Shown: positions 49,373 through 61,899, counted from the stretch's first letter. The stretch is 64,000 bases of DNA from Talinum fruticosum (GCA_021018815.1 JAITYX010000009.1:2916501-2980500), one strand, 5' to 3'. Made by a program: numbers and translations. Notes: generated by a model from the letters alone, not told the origin.

Positions 49373-50199
49373 CTTACTGTCGAAACTGCAGAGATACTGA
49401 ACCTGAAACTGTGTGGCTTAGCTGAAGTTAATGGTACAATTAATGAAAAGCTGATTGAGAAAATTAGGGAAAATTGTTCGGATTATTGATGGGAACTCTT
49501 AGGATTTCCGGTCCAGGAGAGTAGTGTTCCTGGAAGTTGTCACTCAGCTCTTTCGAAAATCTAATTATGGTTATTTAGTGAGCTATTAGTCTACTATGGA
49601 GCATCGCTTGCAGTCTGTGAGTTTCATGAACTTTTTGCCTATGGATTTTTGTTACTTCCTTTACTAAGTCTGAATTAGATTTAAATTATTTGACGATATT
49701 TAATTAGATTTAGTTTGTTAGGTGTTTCTATTTGTGGGGATGACATATTTCAGGAATGATTTCACGAGTAATGCATTTCAATTTCCATATATAGATTCTC
49801 AACATCAGATCCTTCCCTAACTGTCATATGTTTTAAAGCTCTTTTCTAATTTTTTATCGCAATTTGGAGACAAATGACTATACTGTGGCACCTAAGGCTA
49901 TTAATTCCAATCTGACACTATATTAGCCTAGTAGTGTCCGGTGAATTCAGGAATAATAGATCTAAATTTTAAGCAATTAGTTTGTAATTAGGTATTTTAG
50001 CATGTTGAGGATTATTGATTCGAATTGAGATCTCCTCACCTATGGATTTCGATTTGTGTGTTTCTCATTGGTACACTTGTTATAGGTATTAATCGCACGG
50101 TTCAACCACTTGTGGGGTCAGTATCTGAGACTATTTTGTGTGCTGTTGCTAGTCATTGGAGTGTGAAACTAATTATGACTCATATCATTGAAAAGGAAT

Positions 50200-50560
50200 G
50201 CTAGTCGTGAGCAATTAGAGTGGGCTGTATCTCGTTCAAATGCTTTACTTTAAGGAGGCAAGAGTGTGTGAGTTGGTTGCTTAGAATATCAAACCAAAAG
50301 CATTGGAACTTTAAGCTTCTTGAGAAATCTGAATGATTGGAAAGAGGAAATTGTCGGAAATCTGAATGATTGGAAAGAGGAAATTGTCTTCAGCTTATTG
50401 GCTTCACTTGCCGATATGAATACTGTGCCGGATGGCAATGTTAAGATGATGGGTTGGCCTATGATGTTTCGAGGTCTTTACTGTTAAGACTTCTTATGAT
50501 AGGCTTGTGGAAGGGTCTCAAATTGTGGGTCCCACTTGAGTGCGGTCTTCTAGATGTAGG
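50200..50560 (+). mobile_element. L1 LINE fragment, plus strand, left part
   Basis: Frames read LNDWKEEIVFSLLASL and later TVKTSYDRLVEG, the conserved NDWEEE...VKSFY region before the RT zinc-binding domain. A 33-bp tandem duplication (about 50320-50387) repeats the LNDWKEEIV codons. It is too short and broken to be more than a relic. Confidence 0.5.
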
Positions 50561-50564
50561 CAAG

Positions 50565-51640
50565 CATTTCTACTGATAGAGAGACTGATTCCAAAAGACC
50601 CATATTAAAAACTTTGGAAAAAACATTTTTGAATAGAAATTCTTTGAAACAGAACTAGTAGCTAAAGCCCTAACTACAAATACCAAGTAATAAAATATGT
50701 AAAGAAATGTAAGTTCATGCTACAAAATAATAAATGTCTAGATATATACATGTGCAGAGAACAAAATACTACTATCATAAAAAATTATGGGGGACACAAG
50801 ATAAAACAAAAACTGAAACAACGACGCAACAATCATTATGCATTTTTGCCAAAAGATGTGCAAGAAGCAAGCTACTTAAGGTCTAAAGCCCTAGTCCTAG
50901 ACCACCACATACTCCTAGTTTGAGCTATGTCCTCCATTAATCCTAAATAGTACATATCATGTCTAATGACTTCCTCCCAACTTTTCCGTTGTCTCCCATG
51001 GCTTCTTCTATACTCTGGAAGGTTAATCCTTTCACATCTCCTCACAGGAGCATTAATGCTCCTTCTCTTAACATGTCCAAACCAGCTAAACTTTTCCCTC
51101 TAATTCTATTGGAATCTTCTTATCACACAACACTCCCGAAGCATTCTTTCATTTTTGCCTTCCCGCTATACGTTGGCTAATGTCTTCATCAACATCCTCT
51201 TTTTCTTGAATGATCGAGCCCAACTATATGAATTTCTCTACTGTCAGTATTGCCGCGTCACCAATGTTAATTGCTTCTTGTCGATCTCCTTCCCTTCCAC
51301 TAAATATACAACTCAAGTATTGATCCTTCTACCTGCTCCATTTAAAACCTTTAGATTCTAAGGTCTCTCCATCACTCCAACCTGTTGTTAACTCCAATCC
51401 TAATCTCATCGATGAGAACAATATCATCAGCAAAGAGCATACACCAAGGTATGTCATCTTGAATCCCTCTGGTAAGCTCATGCATAAAAATAGTGAAAAG
51501 AAAAGGATTTAGTGCTGACCCTTGATGGAGCCGAACATTAATGTGAAAGGCATTTGTATCCCGCCAGAGGTCTAACACTTGTCCTTACGTCCTCGCACAT
51601 ATCTTTAATAACTCTGATATGCGCAATAGGAACTTCTTTC
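50565..51640 (-). mobile_element. RTE-clade LINE, 3' part of reverse transcriptase
   Basis: From 51610 down, the minus strand reads INVRLHQGSALNPFLF, MHELTRGIQDDIPWCMLFAD and FADDIVLIDE, the RTE-type motif B and catalytic FADD box, intact. Further down, in other frames, come KFSWFGHVKRR and NAPVRRCE (about 51020-51090) and WEEVIRHDMYYLGL-type blocks (about 50930-50980), the typical RTE C-terminus. The 5' endonuclease half is missing. Ends are approximate. Confidence 0.8.
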
Positions 51641-51649
51641 TTCTCCCAG

Positions 51650-52010
51650 CACTTCCATACACCAAGGGTCTAACTGCTGTAATTTCCCCATCATCCTCTC
51701 ATATGGGGTTTGTTGGGTTTAGCTTAGGAACTACCAAAGATGTTTTGGTCAATTGGAAAAGAAGGATGAAGATGAGTTGTTCTGAAGTATTTGGAAAGAA
51801 AGGAATTGGTATAGTTTTTAGTGCAAGCTCATGTCATCTGGAATTCAGGAGCTTAGACTATTTTTTGATAACCTTATATAGGTCGAGTCTTGTGCTGAGT
51901 AGCGGACGACATTTGACCTGTTTGGATTTTATAGGTGGCATTCCCTTAGTGTCCTTTTCATACAATATATTGATTGCTAATCAAAATAGAAAAAAGAAAA
52001 GAATAGTATG
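51650..52010 (+). mobile_element. L1 LINE fragment, plus strand, right part
   Basis: The 130-codon frame from 51619 contains GTTKDVLVNWKRRMKMS and LDFIGGIPL. These fit the very C-terminal part of plant L1 proteins (KDVLLxW ... xDFIxxL). Together with 50200-50560 it may be one L1 copy split by the RTE insertion. Confidence 0.4.
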
Positions 52011-52635
52011 ATGTCTTAGAGCTAGAAGTTAGAATAATATTGAACATGCTGTTAGGGTTTGGTGGATCTATCAAAAGGGCAAGTCATCCATCTTTTACGA
52101 GTTGATAGATGAAAATGAAAGTGGATTGCTTTTACTGGGTATTATTGTATCTCATGTAGGATGTTTATTCCTTGGGAACATTCTTTATGCTAGTATGCAT
52201 CATCCAATTAGCCTGCTTGATTTTTACTTATGATGAAATTGGAAAATGTTCTGTTTTCTTGACATGTAAAAATGATCAATTTTTTTTTCTTTTCTTTCTG
52301 GTCAAGCCTTTTCCTTACCATTCCCCCCTTCCTTTATATCTGGGAATGGGATTGAAGTGAACTAAAGTCGTTGGTTCATGCATTCATTTCCCGGTGCTTG
52401 GCTGTTGCGAAATATAGTTGGCCTCGAAAAGAGTGGCTTTTTATGCTCCATTGCAAAATATTTTTTTCCCAATTTATCTGATCGTGCATATCCTATGGGA
52501 TCGAAAGGGTTTTGTGTTTGGGATGTTTCAACAAATATTCCAAAGCTAAACGATCCACCCTGGAAAGAAATTAACGAGTTCCTTGTGTTCCCTTGTAAAA
52601 TTTTCTTGGGAAGACAGTTATCATTTCATTCTTAG
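52011..52635. other. Unassigned stretch
   Basis: An 85-codon frame (52378-52635, +) is open but matches no family I recognise. No other structure is seen. Confidence 0.35.
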
Positions 52636-52777
52636 GGCCTCTTCATTTTGATGTTTATGACAACTAACAAGTAACACCTAAACGCTAACCATAACCATAA
52701 CAGTTCGTAACGACTCATGATAGCTTGTAAATGCTATAACAGCTATAAGCGCTATAACCACTAATCATAATCTCATA

Positions 52778-52778
<1 letters not shown>
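52636..52778. repeat. hAT/MITE-like end (left half)
   Basis: Starts GGGCCTCTTCATTTTGATGTT and continues with short words such as TAACAGTTCGTAACGACTC. The stretch at 63600-63772 ends with the reverse complement GGGTCTGTTTGTTTTGGATG and carries similar CGTAACGAG words, so the two may be halves of one element split by the LINE. Confidence 0.4.

Positions 52779-52820
<42 letters not shown>
52779..52820. repeat. (ATT)n microsatellite at the 3' end of the L1
   Basis: About 14 TAT/ATT units directly next to the L1 3' end. A matching (ATT)n array abuts the 5' end at 63083. Confidence 0.95.
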
Positions 52821-54165
52821 GATGTTTGTTTTTGAAATCAGGAAAGGATTGTATTACTATCATTCAAGAAAAACTTCAGTTTCAAGATGGATACACCAGA
52901 TTACATCCTTACAAATTCATTTTTTTATGATAAAATTAGGCCCATGTGCTATATATTGGAATCTAACAAAAATCTCCTACTGAACCTCCATAAGAATCAT
53001 AGTTGCATTCTTCTTGCTTCCCTCGAACCTTCTATTGTTTCTCTCACCCTAGATTGCATATTGTCTAGCCATATAAGTGGCATAAAATAGAATAGTTGTT
53101 GATGAAGTTTTCTCCCTTTCAGGCATAAGCCATTCATGTCCATCCTGTAAGCCTCTTGCAACATAATTACAATTCACCCAATTTAAGAGTGCTGTTCTAA
53201 CCTTCCTTGCTTCACCCAATTTAAGAGTGTTCTAACCTTCCTTGATATGAGCAATGCCAAAAAGATGGTCAATAGTTCCCTCTTCCCTGTTGCATAAAGG
53301 AGAGCAGGTATCGGTCTTATTCATGAACTTAGCTAATCTTGAGGCTGTTTTTCTTTAAACAAAATCCATCCGATGGATGAATGTTTAGGAATATTAGCTC
53401 TATTCCACACTACTTTGGCCCATTTAACAAGCTTTGTACTCATCAGCCGTGCATTTTGTTGCCATGTCCACATCTTCTTTGCTGGCTACATCCCATACAT
53501 GTTTGGCAATAAGTGCTTTTTTCCATGACTGAATATTCCTCAATCCTTACCCTCCCAACTTCTTAGGTAGGCATGTTGTGTCCCAAGCCACTAAAGGTAT
53601 CCTCTTGTTATTTTCAGTTCCTCCCCATAAGAACTTCCTGGAGATAGCTTCAATGTTTTTTAGCACTTGCTTGGGCAAGATAAAAATGCTGGACCAATAC
53701 CCTATAACTCCCGTGAGTACTGAATTGATAAGGACAATTCTCCCTGCATAAGGCAAGTGTCTGCTGCTCCACGCTCTCACTTTAGAAGTAAACCCCCTCA
53801 GGTGGATGAGCTCAGCTCTGAGAACTAACACCTCCTATAACTATCTGAGTCTTCTTATGACTCACCTGACCTTTACAAATTGCTTTAGGCCCTGTTTGGA
53901 CCTAGGAAAGAAAATGCAGAGGAAAAAAATGAGAAGGAAAAAAAGTTTAGAGAAACTTATTTTTTCCCTTGTTTGGATTAGAGAAAAAACTAAAGGAAAA
54001 TAGGAAATAGGAAAATTGATTGGGTAAATAAAAAACCTAACCTAGCAAATTTCTAACTTCATTAAACCATTGTATGCAAGCTCTTGTATCAGTTATGTAA
54101 GTTAGCCATGACTGAACCAATCATTTGCTACATATAATAATCAATAAAAAATTATCATCACGTTG

Positions 54166-54290
54166 AAAAAATCAAAAACCAAATTTGACAACGAGCTCAT
54201 AACTGCTTTAACATTGTCATCAAAAACCAAATTTGACAGGGAGCTCATAACCGTTTTTAACATTGTCATCAAAAACCAAATGCTAGAATT
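54166..54290. repeat. Tandem duplication of about 57 bp inside the Harbinger element
   Basis: ATCAAAAACCAAATTTGACA...GAGCTCATAAC...TTTAACATTGTC is repeated in succession with small changes. Confidence 0.8.
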
Positions 54291-54889
54291 GAATCCCTAA
54301 TAATCTCAAAATTAACACTATTAGATAACATCATTACCGAACTTCACTTTCAGCCACACTGCATGACGAGCACTTTCAACCACAATGCATGACGAGCACT
54401 TGGCAGTCAAGGAAAGCTCTACTGAATTGGGTCGGCAGAAAGAGATTGATACACCTTCATTTGTAATGTATCGCTCAAACCATCAACCTATTAACCCAAG
54501 AAAGCATTAGAAACAAAATTATAGACAGAATCATGTTACAAGCGGGAAGCTCTAACCATGAAAGTGAAAATAGAAGCGAAGACTACACTTGATCTAGTGA
54601 TCTGATTTTACCAACTCACTACGGTTTTCTCCTGAAAATGAAAAAGGGGAACCATAGATAGAATCATGTCACAAGCTGGAAGATCTAACCATGAAAGTTG
54701 GTTCAAATGAAATAAATCAAATTTAAGATGCACCATATATTCTAACCAACCAACCAACATAACCAACTAGTGAGTTTTCTGCAAAATCAAGCTTATTATT
54801 TGAACCAACCATCATTAGCTATTCTATCACCAACAAACCAAACATTTCTCTGATCAATAGTAAGTGTCAATAATTTTCCAGCACCAAAA

Positions 54890-55250
54890 ACGCCAGAAGG
54901 CAGAGATATTGGAGAGGAGTTCATGAACTTCCAGCACCAAAACAGAAATGGAGAGGAGTTCATGAACTTCTAGCACCAAAACAGAAATTGAAACATAAAC
55001 AGAATCTTCACAAAATACGCGTTCATGAACTTCTCCAGCACCGAAAAAAAAAAACAGAAGACAGAGCAATTCCAGCACCAAAAAAAAAAAAAAGGACAAG
55101 AAGGCAGAGAGATTCATGAACTTCCAACACTGAAAAAAAAAGACAAGCCACAGAGATTGTTGAGGAGTCTCATGAACTTCTAGCACCAAAAAAAGAGACA
55201 AGAACACAGAGAGATTCATGAACTTCCAACACTAAAAAAGATAGAAGACA
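54890..55250. repeat. Irregular repeats of a CATGAACTTC...AGCACCAAAA phrase
   Basis: Six or more copies of ATGAACTTC followed by CAGCACCAAAA or a variant, spaced 40-90 bases. The 121-codon minus-strand frame across them (54854-55219) is repetitive and is not called a gene. Confidence 0.7.
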
Positions 55251-55960
55251 GAGAGGTTGCAGTACCAGAAAAAAAGACAAAAAGACAGAAGACAGAGATT
55301 GCTTACCTTTGTAATTTCACTGTAAAGTTGCTCTTCAGTATAGTTTCTTAAGTTGTCTTTTTGAAGAGCCGCAGCTACATCATCCATACCCAATATAAGC
55401 GATCTCAGCTCCTCACACACAAAGTTCAATTGCTTTATTCTTTGTTTTCTTGGCCTCTAGTTGGTCTTTTGGTGGAAGTCCATAGGAAGCTAGCATCACA
55501 ACATTATCACTTGAGCTTGCTGTCCATTGATGCCCTTTCTTTCGGTCCAGCAACATTACTTCCAGTTGCTCTATCGTAGAAGTTCGTCACACGCTTGTAG
55601 CGAAAACTATTTGCTCTTGGATTTGCCTACAAGGGCAATGAAATTAGAAATATAATTTAATACGATAGCAAGACGAATAACATAAGTTTAGAGATATAAT
55701 TTTACCACAATGTAGGTTTGCCACACATGTAGCCAAACCCACTTTGTGATAGAACTTTATAAGGATCAGTATGCTTTTTATTCAAAGTTCTAATCTATTT
55801 TTTACATTTGAAACAGAAAAACCCAACTTTCGGAATTTAGAGCCAACCAACTCAGCCACACTAGTAAATGCAAAGCTAGTGAATGTACTACCGATTTTTT
55901 AACCCTTCTCCATTTGATCCAACAATGCATCTACAGTCCATGTCAAGTTCCTTTTCTCGG
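55232..55960 (-). pseudogene. Harbinger Myb/SANT-like protein pseudogene
   Basis: At the high-coordinate side the minus strand reads TWTVDALLDQMEKG and GSTFTSFAF (about 55830-55945), fitting the W...LL..., E..KG and TF...W pattern of PIF-associated Myb/SANT-like domains. At the low side (55420-55310) it reads ELRSLILGMDDVAAALQK, then YTEEQLYSEITKV, followed by a GTAAGC splice-like site. This resembles the C-terminal part of the same proteins. Such proteins bind the element ends together with the transposase. Identity is moderate, from patterns only. Confidence 0.5.
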
Positions 55961-56209
55961 TTGCAATGCTCTCGTCCTCCTGGAGCTTACATTCATCCTG
56001 TAACCAAAGCAAACAATTATGAAAATGGATAAGAGAAAACAAAACAAAGAAACTGAAACTGAAAGAACATGAAACTGAAAGAACAGTAAACCAGAGATTA
56101 AAACAATTGCAGACTGAAATTTAAATTAAAACAATTCCAGATTGGTGAAATAGAAATAAATAGAAACTGAAATATAAACCAAAACAACAAACTAAAACAT
56201 TAACTAAAG

Positions 56210-56930
56210 CTACAACATATGGTTGGTTAGATAGAAACAAGCAATAAAAATATTGACATACCTAGTATGACGACCATTATTATAATCTCTCCAAATCTCA
56301 TTAGTCAACTTATCTCTTAATTCTTCCATTTCTCTATTCTCACTTGTTGAATTTGGAAGGCAACCACCATATGGCTCGTTAATAAATTCACGGTCAACTT
56401 CTTCTATGAGCTCCATATCTGGATCAATATCCATCAAATAGTTGTGCAAAATGCATCCTGCAAGCACAATATCTGCATTTGTCCGTACGGAGTAGAAAGG
56501 CTTATTACATTGCAAATTTCTTTTTAGAACACCAAAAGCTCTTTCTATTGTATTTCGAAGAGAAGAATGCCTATGGTTGAATATGTCTTTAGCATTTTGA
56601 GGAGCAAGGACACCATATTCTTTCACATGATAACGTGTTTTTCAATAGGGAGTTAAGAATCCACTTCTTAATTGATATCCTGAATCAACCAAATAATACT
56701 TTCCACTAGGCACTTCAAGCCTGTCAATCCCATTATCTAGCGCACTGTTTAAAACTATAGAATCACAAGCTGACCCTTCCCAACCAAATAACACATAATT
56801 AAACTTCAAATCAAAACCACAAGGTGCAAGAATATTGATGGTAGGGTATTGCTTCCGTCTTCGATATCTTTGAACAACGTCACTCTGTGCTTTTACACGA
56901 AAATGGATATTAGGCTAGCTACAAATGCAC
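56210..56930 (-). pseudogene. PIF/Harbinger DDE transposase pseudogene
   Basis: The frame downstream of about 56875 reads RRKQYPTINILAPCGFDLKF, then LFGWEGSACDS (catalytic second Asp, about 56770), KYYLVDSGYQLR, a stop within FLTPY*KTRYHVKEYG, then IFNHRHSSLRNTIERAFGVL (catalytic Glu in the IERAFG block, about 56540). It ends with ILHNYLMDIDPD and a tail to 56210. These are the DDE_Tnp_4 hallmarks. The first Asp (GAIDGTH in the family) is not readable, where the sequence gives YGAFVAS. The enzyme would cut and paste the element at TTA sites in the nucleus. Confidence 0.88.
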
Positions 56931-56984
56931 CATAAACAACAATCCTAGCTCTAGCCCATTTTCTAAGTTTCTCCCACTCATCAA

Positions 56985-57219
56985 TCTATAGAAAAAATCA
57001 CAATAGAAAAAATGTAGACACAACAGCTTACTCACACCACCACATTGCCCTTAAGACAAATGGAAACATTAGTTGCAAATAAAAAATAACGTTCTATCTT
57101 ATCTATAGAAACAATCACAATAGAAAAAATGTAGACACAACAGTTACTCACACCACCAAACTGCCCTTAAGACAAATGGAAACATTAGTTGCAAATAAAA
57201 AGAACGTTCTATCTTATTA
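56985..57219. repeat. Tandem duplication of about 118 bp
   Basis: CTATAGAAA...AATCACAATAGAAAAAATG through AACGTTCTATCTTA occurs twice in a row (56985 and 57103), with a handful of differences. Confidence 0.9.
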
Positions 57220-59150
57220 GAAATTTAACTCACTAAAACATAATTAACAAGGAAATTACATTATGGTCCTCGCACCATTCCTATCCGCTAACTAGCATGA
57301 GATAATTTAATGGTGGCATAAATTAAATGAAAAATTTTAGAACTCTAAACTATGCAGGTATGTCTTAACAAACAAACAACAAACAGGGAACCATAGATGA
57401 ATGATAGCTCAAATATCATGCAAGCAATCAAATTCATAGAAAATGAAGCATTGCACTAGAACAAGTAAAATCAACTGCCCTTTCTTCCACCAATGTAAAA
57501 GAGAAGTTAGATAAGAAAAGGAACTTTAAGAAGTGCTACTTCAAATTTGTAGTCCTTTTGACTTACAGAGATGATATAACATTTATGAAATTATTGAGGG
57601 AAAAATAAATGAAAAGAATTGCAAATTTAACACTATTGGCTTGTTAGTTAAGCTACTATACCCATCCTTGTTAAAAAAGATTATGTCTAAACATAGGTAG
57701 AATAGGCAGAAACTAAACATAATTCATCAGGAAAACCTACTACCAACAATAACATAAAGCATATTATCAGCTAGAAAATACTATTTACACATGAGAGTAT
57801 ATAATAATCTATAGAAATCTAGAGGAGAGTACTTCCTTAGATTCATCATTGGCATTATCTCGTCCGATTAGACAAACTTTGCCACAGTCTGAAAATTGCA
57901 TCTTGATCTTCGATGTCATCCCTAATATGAGACGATTCGAGAGCTGGACGCTTTGAATTTCTTCTTATCAAATGATTCCTCGGAAGTTGAGTGCTTGAGG
58001 GAGGAGCCGGAGGGCAACTTGGGGCGATTCACTTGTGGGGGTGAAGTGTTTCTCATTTTGTTTGATGTCATTGACGATTAAACTACAAAAACACATGAAT
58101 CATCACCAAAACCGTAGCATAGAAAAATAATCACACGAGTTATAAATGTATATAATATATAATTTTTTCAGTAGGTATTAAAGACTCATAAATGGACTAC
58201 ATTGTCATTAAAATGAGGAGAGGAGGTAAAGGTATCAAACTATAGCACACTAGGCAATATGTGCTTCGATAATTGCTATGACTAGCTATCTTTAGTAGTA
58301 CATGATATACATTTATGCAACTCGTTTTTTCTTTGATAGAATATTTATCCAACTCTTGGCTTTGAACTTCGGTATTTATTTTCTTATTGTTACCAAGTAA
58401 AAAAGAAAAATCAACCAGAGGTGGTGAAGTATTGATATAGGGGGTAACATCACAATGCCTCTCCTCCACATACAATTAGCCTTTTCCAGATCATTCTGTT
58501 AACTTGTTGACAAAATGCTCTTATAAAAAACAGAGAAGGAAAAACAATAACTCTAGTACTAAAGTCTCAATGCTTGCACACTTGCATGGATATAAATGCC
58601 TAAATGATGTCAATGTAGTGTAGTAATGTACTACTACACACAGAATAATCTAAGGGTTGAGTGGGTGACTTAGGAACCGTGTACAAATCTCGAAAAATGA
58701 AATTGTAACATCGGTTGTACTTTGGGAAGCCATCCCAAACCAGCAAGAGAATACGGCTTGTGGGGGCGATGTTGAAAATCACCATCAACTAGAACAAAGA
58801 CAAACTACAAACTTCAATTTACAAAGTGGGCAACTTTTGCATGTTAAACCCATCTATTTCCCATCCAGTCAAGCTTCACTAAAGATGGCCATTCATCAAA
58901 ATCATAGGCTCGAGCCAAAAAGTTCAATTTAACGGAAACGGACCAAAGTAACAAGTTTAGGAACAAGAAAAACTAGAGCAAATACTGTACAATTAGTGCC
59001 ACAAAAATTCAATTGAAACCATCCCGGATGGATAAATCCAGATCAATCACAAACACACAACATCAAGTACCCACAAATTCATATAATTTGTCAAAATGAA
59101 CCCCAAACGCTTTAATCCAGATTGAACCCTAAAACCCTAGTTTTCGACAT
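57220..59150. other. 5' non-coding part of the Harbinger element
   Basis: AT-rich. A short minus-strand stretch near 57960-58060 (RNTSPPQVNRPKLPSG and a Lys/Ser-rich continuation) might be an N-terminal exon of one of the two element genes, but nothing proves it. Confidence 0.35.
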
Positions 59151-59463
59151 ATGAGAAGGGGATGGGTTACCACAAGAGAGAGAGAGAGAGAGAGAGAGAG
59201 TGATAGATTTAGCAAAGTAGAGGAAAGAGACAACCGTGGAGAGAGATCACCGGCAAAGAAGAATGGCGACGAGAGAAGAGCGCGAGGAGAGCGAGAGAGA
59301 GCCCGAGGAGAGGAGAGAGTTCGGTTGAGGAGAGCGAAGAGTGAGAGGCACGGGGCTCAGGAAGGCCCTCCTTAACGGCGGCAAAGAAGAACACCAGCGG
59401 GTGGAGCGAGAAGAGGAGAGATGAGCGAAGATCAAAAGGCAAGGGGCTTGAGGAGGCCCTCAA
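59151..59463. repeat. GA-rich block near the Harbinger right end
   Basis: A (GA)n run at 59174-59200 is followed by G/A-rich, locally GC-rich DNA. On the minus strand it is CT-rich, as is common in plant promoters and leaders, and lies upstream of both Harbinger genes. The frames across it (Arg/Glu on +, Ser/Leu on -) are composition artefacts. Confidence 0.6.
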
Positions 59464-59649
59464 TTCATTTTCCAGCTGGTTTCCTCATGTTTTAGTAGAG
59501 AAAATCTTTTACACTAACTTTCCCCAACTTTTTCCCATATTTTCCTGTTAAAACTTTTTCTCTCTTTTTTTTACTCCGAACAAAAGAAGAAAAGTAATTT
59601 TCTATTTTTTTCTTTCCAAGCTATTTTTCTAGGTTCAAATACACCGTTA

Positions 59650-60330
59650 GAGCTCCAATCAAGCCTTTGATGGAATTTTCATCTGCTTGAGCAAACAAGA
59701 CTAAGTCATCGACAAACATCAAATGAGTGGGTTTCTCACACTTGCGTCTTGGATGGAAATCAAAATCAGTAGAGGTAGCCATAACTGTGAGCGTTGTAGA
59801 TAGGTTCTCCGTGGCTATGACAAACAATAAGGGGAAGGGGATCCCCCTGTATGACTCCTGTGTCCCCATTGAAATCAGGAAGAAGACTACCATTGAATTG
59901 TAGGGAATAAGTCGCTGATCTAACACAAGTCAGTATCCAATTGATCATTTTTTGAGGGAAATTTAGACCAGTCAAAACCTCCTCCAAAAAGTTCCAATGT
60001 ACAGAGTCATAGGCCTTTTCCATGTCTATCTTAATGATACACCTTGCGCAGATTGTTTTCCTGAAATACCCTCTTGTAAGTTCCTAACACTTCATCACAT
60101 TGTGGACTAACAATCTTCCTTTGACAAATGCACATTGTGCTTGAGATATACTAGTTGGTAATACTTCAGAGATCCTTTGATAGAGAAGCTTAGTGATGCA
60201 TTTGCAAAGCACATTACAACATCCTATAGGTCTGAATTCAGTAGGATGAGTAGGACTTGTAACGTTTGGGATCAACACCATTCTAGTTCTACATACAGAC
60301 TTCATCAGTTCCCAATTTCCCAGTCGAAAA
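59650..60330 (-). pseudogene. L1 reverse transcriptase core pseudogene
   Basis: Blocks in order: RTRMVLIPNVTSPTHPTEFR (60295 on), FRPIGCCNVLCKCITKLL, ISQAQCAFVKGR, MEKAYDSVHWNFLEEV (60023 on), GVIQGDPL and FVDDLVLFAQAD (about 59690-59725). The catalytic DD pair is intact, but frameshifts separate the blocks. The gene is cut by the Harbinger insertion just after KGLIGAL. Confidence 0.85.
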
Positions 60331-60899
60331 AGTCCTGAATGGCTTTGGAGATCAATGCTCTAGTATCCTTCCATGTGGCCTTGAAAATCTACTAAGGAAA
60401 CCAACCAGGCTTGGTGACTTGCTATTTCGGTTGGAGAACGTAGCTATTTGGGTTGGAGAACATAGCCTGATCAATCTCAGTATCAGTAAATGGCTGGCTG
60501 CTGCTGCAATTGTTTTTTCTCAGTTAAAACATTTCAGCTTGGAAAATATGGCTTTCACATGTGGATCTTTGTGACCTGACCCCAAGTAGCTTCACATACT
60601 TGTGCATAATTTCAGCCATCTGTCTTCCATTCTCAGTTCTCAGTTGGTGTACATAAGTGGCCAATTTCCTTTGCTTCACCTTTCTGAAAAATATCTTGTT
60701 CACTGTTCCCTCATGTTTGTCCAATTGCACTTACTCTGTTGTTTCATCAAGCTTAGGGACGCATTAATCATTTCTATATACTTTTCCCTACCTATCTTCT
60801 CCTGAGACTTCTCCGGAGACTGTAGGTTTAGGTTCATAGGGTCTTCATGTAGAGCCTTTCGAATGTCACCCAGCTGGATTCTAACTATCTCCTTGCGGT

Positions 60900-61800
60900 T
60901 GTGGGCATCACAAAATCTTTGTTTGCTCAGCTTTTGAAGAGGTTTCTACATGGTTTTCATGATTTGAACCACTTTGTACATATGAGTGCCCTGTGGTAGT
61001 TTCTCTAATGCAGTATATCATAGAATTCAGGGGCAGATAACCGCATTTCAAATAACTTAAACTGGGTTGGACCCTCCTATTAGGCTTAAACTTGAGTTGT
61101 AGTGAGCAATGATCAGCTAAGGTGCTCCACCATTACTTTTTCAAATTGTAGCAGCCATTTAGTGTTATGGAGGACTCTATCAATTCTAGAGTAACCTCTG
61201 TCCCCATTTTCTTGTTTGTTAGACCATGAATAATAAATAAGCTCCACAGCTTTTCATCTCATGCAAATCACACTCCATCGTAAAATCCTCAAAAAGGTTT
61301 GATTTCTGAAAATTGGACAAGATTACCTCCTATCCTGTCCTGCTCATCAAGCACAGCATTTAAATCCCCCATCATTACCCAAGCTCCATTGCAATTCTGA
61401 GCCACTTGTCTAAGGTGGTCCATAAACTGGTTCTTTGTTCATCTCTGTTATGCGCATAAACCATTGCAATTAGGAAAATGTGCTTTGACAAGTGTGCTTT
61501 GACTGAATGATATGCATTCTACAATGAACTATGTGATCAGATTAGTCTAGAATATCCACCCTGAATTCAGTCAATCTCCATACAATCCATATTCTACCTC
61601 TCGATGGTGGGATTGTTGATAAAACTACCTCAATCTTGAAAGAGTTTATTGTAAGCAGAAGCATAGAAGCATAACTACTGTCTCTAATCTTGGTTTCAGT
61701 CATTGCTAGAGAACCCACCTTATTTTTCACAACAAAATTTACCAAGTCTAATTTTTCCCTGACCCATTCACGCCTCGTACATTCCAGCGTATGAGACTAT
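60900..61800 (-). pseudogene. L1 endonuclease (EEP) region pseudogene
   Basis: The frame at 61745-61542 reads VGSLAMTETKIRDSSYA and SRGRIWIVWRLTEFRVDI, matching the ExK (ETKI) block and the PRGRIWxxW block of plant L1 apurinic-type endonucleases. The rest is broken by stops. Confidence 0.7.
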
Positions 61801-61899
61801 CGATTGATAGTTGTTTCTCCATCATGTGGTACTATTTCCTCAATGACAGTAGTAGTTGGTGACAAAATATGGAATGCGTTCAAGCATTTGGCAATACTT

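Larger units (their letters stand above)
47673..50200. other. Region downstream of exon 6
   Basis: Probably intron 6 or a decayed 3' part of the gene. Expected downstream exons were looked for by eye and not found. It holds the tandem duplications at 48539-49372 and otherwise nothing recognised. Confidence 0.4.
53888..59646 (-). mobile_element. PIF/Harbinger transposon (5.76 kb)
   Basis: It is flanked by TTA on both sides (53885-53887 and 59647-59649). Termini are GGCCCTGTTTGGACCTAGGA on the left and, as reverse complement, CGGTGTATTTGAACCTAGAA on the right, imperfect inverted repeats with the GTTTGGA core of this superfamily. Both genes expected of an autonomous PIF element are present on the minus strand: a Myb/SANT-like protein gene (55232-55960) and a DDE transposase gene (56210-56930). 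Both are decayed. It interrupts the L1 reverse transcriptase, so it arrived after the L1. Confidence 0.9.

Noticed and set aside
50717..51361. Plus-strand frames over the RTE region
   Set aside because: They are shadows of the minus-strand RTE reverse transcriptase.
54854..55219. 121-codon minus-strand frame in the Harbinger element
   Set aside because: It consists of repeated phrases produced by an irregular DNA repeat and does not match either Harbinger protein.
59151..59463. Arg/Glu-rich frame of 74 codons on + and Ser/Leu-rich frames on -
   Set aside because: It is explained by the GA-rich block; no motif.
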